Positions 58,684 to 64,000 of a DNA stretch of 64,000 nt are shown piece by piece; within the stretch, counting starts at the first letter, position 1; every line of letters begins with the position of its first letter. Under the pieces are notes generated by a model. The model saw nothing but the letters and a program-made list of their open reading frames with translations. It was not told the origin of the DNA and searched no databases. Origin of the DNA: CAWAYH01 sp963786195 (GTDB lineage Bacteria > Acidobacteriota > Vicinamibacteria > Vicinamibacterales > 2-12-FULL-66-21); contig CAWAYH010000013.1 in the NCBI GenBank assembly GCA_963786195.1, positions 62,001 to 126,000 on the forward strand, given 5' to 3'. The position numbers and the translations under genes are program-made.

Positions 58684-59439
58684 ATGGCGCCCTTTACTTG
58701 CAACTCAAGGTCATTTGGAGTCTGGTTTGGCGGGATCTTCCTGCTGGTCGGCCTCCCTCTTTTCGTCGTCAGCATCTTCCTCTTCTACGATGACTGGCGG
58801 TTTTCGCAAGAGGCGCGCTCGATACAGGGCACGATTTTGACAAAGGCAATCAGGCAGTCGCATCCCAGCACACGCTCTGACCGCAACAGGACGCCAAAGA
58901 CGCATTACGAAGTGACGTACAGGTTCACAGTGGAAGGGGTCACACTCGAGGGACGCGACGAGTTGTCACGGGGCGACTGGGAGCGCTTGAGAGCAGACGG
59001 GCCGGTAGAGGTGCTGTACCGTCCGCAAAGGCCTTCGTCCAACCGTCTGCCGGGTCATAGTTCGTGGCTGATGAAGACGATATTCGGATTGATTGGGTCA
59101 GTCTTCACCGTGCTTGGTGGGACGGTCCTCGTCGGCTCCCTTCGCCAGATCCGGCTCGAAGAGCGCCTGCGGCGGCAAGGGGTCAGCACTCAAGGGACCG
59201 TCACGGAACTGCATGCGCGCAATCTGAGAGTCAACGATGTGCAGCTATGGCGTCTGCGCTTCGAATACAACGACTTCCAGGATCATCGGCAAGTGAAGAC
59301 GATCGACATGTCGGAGGACGAAGCGCTGCAATGGAAGGTCGGGGATGTCGGCAAGGTGATGTACGACCCGGCGCGGCCGACCGAGGCCGTGTGGCTCGGG
59401 CGAGACGACTCCACGGCTGGAACGAGCGTCGTACCATGA
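58684..59439 (+). CDS. DUF3592-domain membrane protein
   Basis: Protein of 251 aa with two membrane helices (FGVWFGGIFLLVGLPLFVVS; MKTIFGLIGSVFTVLGGTVLV). Each is followed by a DUF3592-like beta domain: GTILTKAIRQ with THYEVTYRFTVEGVTLEG and VEVLYRPQRPSSN, then GTVTELHARN with WRLRFEYNDFQDHRQVKTI and GKVMYDPARPTEAVWL. The two halves look like a duplication. ATG 58684 is preferred; GTG 58675 is possible. Last gene of the run that starts at 51289. Confidence 0.85.
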   Translation: MAPFTCNSRSFGVWFGGIFLLVGLPLFVVSIFLFYDDWRFSQEARSIQGTILTKAIRQSHPSTRSDRNRTPKTHYEVTYRFTVEGVTLEGRDELSRGDWERLRADGPVEVLYRPQRPSSNRLPGHSSWLMKTIFGLIGSVFTVLGGTVLVGSLRQIRLEERLRRQGVSTQGTVTELHARNLRVNDVQLWRLRFEYNDFQDHRQVKTIDMSEDEALQWKVGDVGKVMYDPARPTEAVWLGRDDSTAGTSVVP

Positions 59440-59529
59440 CATCGGGCCGGAACCTCGTTGGTCGGCCTGGAACGATCGGGTCCAGGCTGCGCTACAACCC
59501 GTTGGTTGGTGCACGTCCGCGTCACTGAC

Positions 59530-59547
59530 GCGGGACTGAAGTCCCGC
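59530..59547. repeat. GCGGGACT hairpin
   Basis: GCGGGACT, a GA loop and AGTCCCGC form a perfect 8-bp stem between two convergent genes. It could end transcription from either side but lacks a T run. Confidence 0.5.
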
Positions 59548-59556
59548 GCTCCGCTG

Positions 59557-60027
59557 TCAGCGTTTCTTCTTCGTCGCCTTTTTCACAACCTTCGCCCGCG
59601 GTCGCTCCGCCACCTGCAGGCGGAACCCGTCGTCGTCAGACGCCAGGCCGGGCGTTTTGGCGAGGATCGACGCCAGCTCGTGCAGGCCGCGCTTGACTTG
59701 CAGAATCCGCTCGCGCGCGTCGCGTCCAAACAGCTCGGCGATGTTCGTCAGCGACGGATCGCCGGAGCCCTCTGCGGGCCGCTCCTCGACGAGCTTGCGG
59801 CGGACGCCCGCGAGCGTGAGCCCCTCGCCGTAGAGCAGTTGCTTGATCCGCAGCACCCGTTCGACGTCGGCCCGCCGGTAGAACCGGGGACCGCCCACGG
59901 TGCGGGCCACGCCCAGATCCGGAAACTCCGCCTCCCAGGATCGCAGCACGTACGGCTGGATGCTGGCAATCTCGCAGACCTCAGGCTGGCGGAACAGCGC
60001 GCGGTTGGGAATCTCCAGTTCGGACAT
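59557..60027 (-). CDS. MerR-family transcriptional regulator
   Basis: Protein of 156 aa. The N-terminal MerR winged helix reads RQPEVCEIASIQPYVLRSWE and GGPRFYRRADVERVLRIKQLL, with the DNA-contacting helix-turn-helix and wing. The C-terminus has a helical stretch (ELFGRDARERILQVKRGLHE) and a basic tail (AKVVKKATKKKR). No Cys-rich metal site is seen. I chose the start MSELEIPN. It diverges from the kinase gene at 60091 with 63 bases between, so it may share its control region. Confidence 0.9.
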   Translation of the reverse strand: MSELEIPNRALFRQPEVCEIASIQPYVLRSWEAEFPDLGVARTVGGPRFYRRADVERVLRIKQLLYGEGLTLAGVRRKLVEERPAEGSGDPSLTNIAELFGRDARERILQVKRGLHELASILAKTPGLASDDDGFRLQVAERPRAKVVKKATKKKR

Positions 60028-60090
60028 CAGCGACGCGGGCCTAAGTATATCAGACAGCATCACTTCAGTTAGAATCGCGCCTGAGCATCC

Positions 60091-62850
60091 GTGCCGAGCC
60101 TGCTCTCGTGCCCGAACTGCGCGGCGGTGGTCGTGCCAGAGGAATCGGGCGGATTCTGCCCGCAGTGCCGCCTCCCGCTCGACGAGTCCAACATCGTCAC
60201 CATCGGCGCCGCGGACTCGCATGACGTGACGCGACTGGCCGGGACGCCTGACGACAGCCAGGCGAAAGCCGGCCGTTCGCCTTCTGCGTCGAGCGGATGG
60301 CTCTCGAGCTCAGGCGCGATCGACCACGGACGGTTCGCACCCGGCTCTCTCCTCGGGGACCGCTACCGTATCATCCAGCGACTCGGCGCCGGCGGCATGG
60401 GCGAGGTCTATCGCGCCGACGACCTGAAGCTGGGCCAGCCCGTGGCGCTGAAGTTCCTCCCGGCGGACGTCGATCGCGATCCCGCGCGCCTGACGCAGCT
60501 CCACACCGAGGTTCGCCTGGCTCGACAGGTGTCGCACCCGAACGTGTGCCGCGTCTACGACGTCGGCGAAGAGGGCGGCCAGACATTTCTGTCGATGGAG
60601 TACGTGGACGGCGAGGACCTCGCGTCGCTCCTGCGCCGCATCGGCCGGTTTCCCGAAGACCGGGCGCTCGTCATCGCCCGGCAGATCTGCGCCGGACTCG
60701 CCGCCGCGCACGAGCGCGGCGTGGTGCACCGGGACCTGAAGCCCGCCAACGTCATGGTGGACGCGTCCGGGAAAGTGCGCATTACCGACTTCGGTCTCGC
60801 CGGGATCTCGGGTGAGGCGATCCGCGCCGGCACGCCGGCGTACATGGCGCCCGAACAGCTCTCGGGCGGCGAGGTGGACGCGCGGAGCGATATCTACGCG
60901 CTGGGCCTGGTGCTGTACGAGATCTTCACGGGTCAGCGCGCGCTCGACGGCAAGAATCTCGCCGAGGTGATCAGGAAGCGTGAGCAGTCCGGCATCGTGC
61001 CCCTGAAGGCGCTCGTCAAGGATCTCGATCCGCAGATCGAGGGCGCCGTGATGCGGTGCCTGAGGCCGGAGCCATCGGCGCGTCCGTCGTCTGCGCTCGC
61101 GGTGGCGGCAGCGCTACCCGGCGGGGATCCATTGGCGGCCGCGCTCGCGGCGGGTGAAACGCCGTCACCCGAAATGGTCGCCGCCGCCGGCGCCCGCGAC
61201 GCGCTGCACCCGGCCATCGGTCTCTCGCTCGTCGTCGTCGTCGTCATCGGCCTCGTGGCGTACGGAGCCTTCAGCGATCGTCGATCGCTCTATTCCCGCG
61301 TGCCCATGCAGAAATCGCTCGATGCCCTGTCCGATCGCGCTCGGGAGATCGCCGTATCGCTCGGCTTCCCGGAGCGTTCCGCGGACTTCAAGCGCGGGCT
61401 GACGATCAACGACGCGTACCTCGATCACATCAGCCGCACCGATCGATCGCCGTCACGCTGGGACGTGCTCGGCCGCAACGAAGTCCCCGTGATGCTGTTC
61501 TGGTATCGCACCAGCCCGGCGATGCTGTCGCCGATTGCGCCGGAGATAACCCCGAGCTTCGACGATCCGCCGCTGACGCTGCCCGGCATGACGTCGATGG
61601 TGCTGGACGATCGCGGGCGGCTGGTCGAATTCAAAGCCGTGCCGCCGCGCAACGACACGCCGAGGCCGGACGGCGACAAGGATCCCTGGCCTGCGCTTTT
61701 TGCCGCGGCAGGGCTCAAGGTCGAAGATTTCGCGCAGGCCCAGCCGTCGTGGATCCCCCCGACCTACGCCGACCGCCGCTCCGCGTGGGAGGGGCCGCTT
61801 CGTGGTAATGCCGCGATCCGCGTACGCGTGGACGCCGCCACGTACCAGGGACAGCCTGTCTTTTTCAAGCTCAGGGGACCGTGGGTGTCGCCCACCCAGG
61901 CTACAGAGGACACCGAAGGCGCTTCTTCATGGGTCAGTGGAGCGGCCTACGGTGTGTTCCTGCTTCTCATCGCCTCGACACTCGCCCTGGCGCGCAGCAA
62001 TCTCAAGGCAGGGCGTGGTGACCGTCGCGGAGCGGCGCGCGTCGCGCTCTTCACGCTCGGCACATGGCTGGTTGCATGGCTCCTCGCGGCGCGGCATTAC
62101 TCCACGATCCAGGCGGAGTTTCGCAGCCTGCTGACGTTCTTTGCGTTCGCGCTGCTGAATGCCGGCATCGTCTGGCTCCTGTACATCGCGCTCGAGCCAT
62201 ACGTGCGCCGCTACTGGCCTCCACTGCTGATCTCGTGGTCGCGAGTGCTCGGGGGGCATTTCGTCGATCATCGGGTCGGAAGGGATGTGCTGATTGGCGT
62301 TGCGATTGGTGTCGCGGCCGCGTTCCTCGGCCTGACGTTCAGCGTGGCCCCCTCGCTGCTCGGCGAGCCGCCGATGCAGCCGCGCGCGTCGAACCTCCGG
62401 TTCCTGCTCGACGCCCGGCAGGCGGTCGGCGCGGTGCTGATGATCATCCCCAACGCGCTGCAGAACGCGATGATGGGCGCCATCATGTTCGTCCTCGGAC
62501 GCGTCCTGTGTCGCAGCGTATGGGGCGGCGTGGTCGTGCTCGGCCTGATGCTGAGCGTCTTCATCGTCGATGAGCTCGGCACGGAGCGTCTCTGGCTCGC
62601 GTTGCTGTTCGCCACGGCGTTCGTGGTTCCGCTCGTCGCGACCATGTTCTACTGCGGACTGCTGTCGCTGGCAACGGGGTTGTTCGTGATGCAGGCAATG
62701 TCCAACGCCCCGATGACGCTCGATTTCTCGCAGCCGCACGCGTCCGGCGCGCTCTGGGTCGTGCTGGCCGTGCTCGCGCTGACCGCCTTCGGCTTCTACG
62801 CTTCGCGCGCGGGTCAGCCCCTGTTCGGCGGCCTGATCCACGCGGACTGA
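60091..62850 (+). CDS. Membrane Ser/Thr protein kinase with N-terminal zinc ribbon
   Basis: Protein of 919 aa, intact. Residues 8-27 are a zinc ribbon (CPNC...CPQC). Residues about 92-350 are a complete Hanks-type kinase: P-loop RLGAGGMGEVY, Lys121 in VALKFLP, catalytic HRDLKPAN (Asp215), DFG in RITDFGLAG and APE in AYMAPEQL. A membrane helix (AIGLSLVVVVVIGLVAYGAF) leads to a periplasmic domain (residues 400-600), then about eight membrane helices near the C-terminus (LLIASTLALA and onward). GTG start. The multi-helix C-terminus is unusual and could be a sensor or transporter-like part. Confidence 0.93.
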   Translation: MPSLLSCPNCAAVVVPEESGGFCPQCRLPLDESNIVTIGAADSHDVTRLAGTPDDSQAKAGRSPSASSGWLSSSGAIDHGRFAPGSLLGDRYRIIQRLGAGGMGEVYRADDLKLGQPVALKFLPADVDRDPARLTQLHTEVRLARQVSHPNVCRVYDVGEEGGQTFLSMEYVDGEDLASLLRRIGRFPEDRALVIARQICAGLAAAHERGVVHRDLKPANVMVDASGKVRITDFGLAGISGEAIRAGTPAYMAPEQLSGGEVDARSDIYALGLVLYEIFTGQRALDGKNLAEVIRKREQSGIVPLKALVKDLDPQIEGAVMRCLRPEPSARPSSALAVAAALPGGDPLAAALAAGETPSPEMVAAAGARDALHPAIGLSLVVVVVIGLVAYGAFSDRRSLYSRVPMQKSLDALSDRAREIAVSLGFPERSADFKRGLTINDAYLDHISRTDRSPSRWDVLGRNEVPVMLFWYRTSPAMLSPIAPEITPSFDDPPLTLPGMTSMVLDDRGRLVEFKAVPPRNDTPRPDGDKDPWPALFAAAGLKVEDFAQAQPSWIPPTYADRRSAWEGPLRGNAAIRVRVDAATYQGQPVFFKLRGPWVSPTQATEDTEGASSWVSGAAYGVFLLLIASTLALARSNLKAGRGDRRGAARVALFTLGTWLVAWLLAARHYSTIQAEFRSLLTFFAFALLNAGIVWLLYIALEPYVRRYWPPLLISWSRVLGGHFVDHRVGRDVLIGVAIGVAAAFLGLTFSVAPSLLGEPPMQPRASNLRFLLDARQAVGAVLMIIPNALQNAMMGAIMFVLGRVLCRSVWGGVVVLGLMLSVFIVDELGTERLWLALLFATAFVVPLVATMFYCGLLSLATGLFVMQAMSNAPMTLDFSQPHASGALWVVLAVLALTAFGFYASRAGQPLFGGLIHAD

Positions 62851-62865
62851 AAAGAGCGTACGAAA

Positions 62866-64000
<1,135 letters not shown>

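Overview
The window is high-G+C (about two thirds G+C by eye) bacterial chromosome. The gene set suggests Acidobacteriota, probably Vicinamibacteria or a relative. The clues are a fused aroD-aroE, a PadR regulator paired with a large FtsX/MacB-type permease, winged-helix/TPR regulators, Ser/Thr kinases with an N-terminal zinc ribbon, VWFA-related secreted proteins, and several families of palindromic intergenic repeats. This placement is inference; no rRNA is present. About half of the genes carry one or more single-base frameshifts, including single-copy housekeeping genes (aroC, rsmB, rpe). I read these mostly as assembly or sequencing errors and give each such gene its full span.

Layout. 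1-4670 (minus): a tryptophan operon read as leader peptide/attenuator, aroDE, trpE, trpG, trpD; the leader peptide has three consecutive Trp codons. 4.7-12.1 kb: secreted or envelope proteins (S55 protease-like, beta-propeller), an ECF sigma/anti-sigma pair and a TPR protein. 12.1-17.2 kb (minus): a large sigma-54 activator directly followed by two DppB/DppC-type permeases. 17.3-24.9 kb (plus): a tightly coupled run aroC-def-fmt-rsmB-PASTA-rpe-thioesterase-sugar epimerase-bamD. 25-28.2 kb: pgsA (minus), then a sugar-nucleotide pair (nucleotidyltransferase, phosphomannomutase). 28.3 kb: tRNA-Gly(CCC). 28.4-33.4 kb (minus): a porin-cytochrome cluster (DmsE/MtrA-like decaheme cytochrome, MtrB/PioB-like barrel, small cytochrome c, membrane-anchored multiheme cytochrome) that looks like an extracellular electron-transfer conduit. 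33.6-39 kb: cold-shock protein, MacB-like permease with PadR regulator, VWFA protein.

39-47.8 kb: an SDR, a large NAD-glutamate dehydrogenase, an ankyrin protein, a cupin and a secreted protein with a Cys-containing C-terminal repeat. 47.9-49 kb: tRNA-Pro(GGG) next to a degraded tyrosine recombinase and an IS21-type remnant, a scar of past integration. 49.2-51.2 kb: a winged-helix/TPR regulator (minus). 51.3-59.4 kb (plus): a compact seven-gene run with a FabI/FabL-like SDR lacking its catalytic Tyr, an OmpA-family protein, two small DUF3592-like membrane proteins, a membrane-anchored propeller-like protein, a secreted metzincin protease and a TPR membrane protein; I do not recognise this as a described system. 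59.5-64 kb: a MerR regulator (minus) and two tandem paralogous Ser/Thr kinases, the second cut by the window end.

The most notable items are the trp attenuator controlling a transcript headed by aroDE, the porin-cytochrome cluster, and the metzincin/OmpA gene run.
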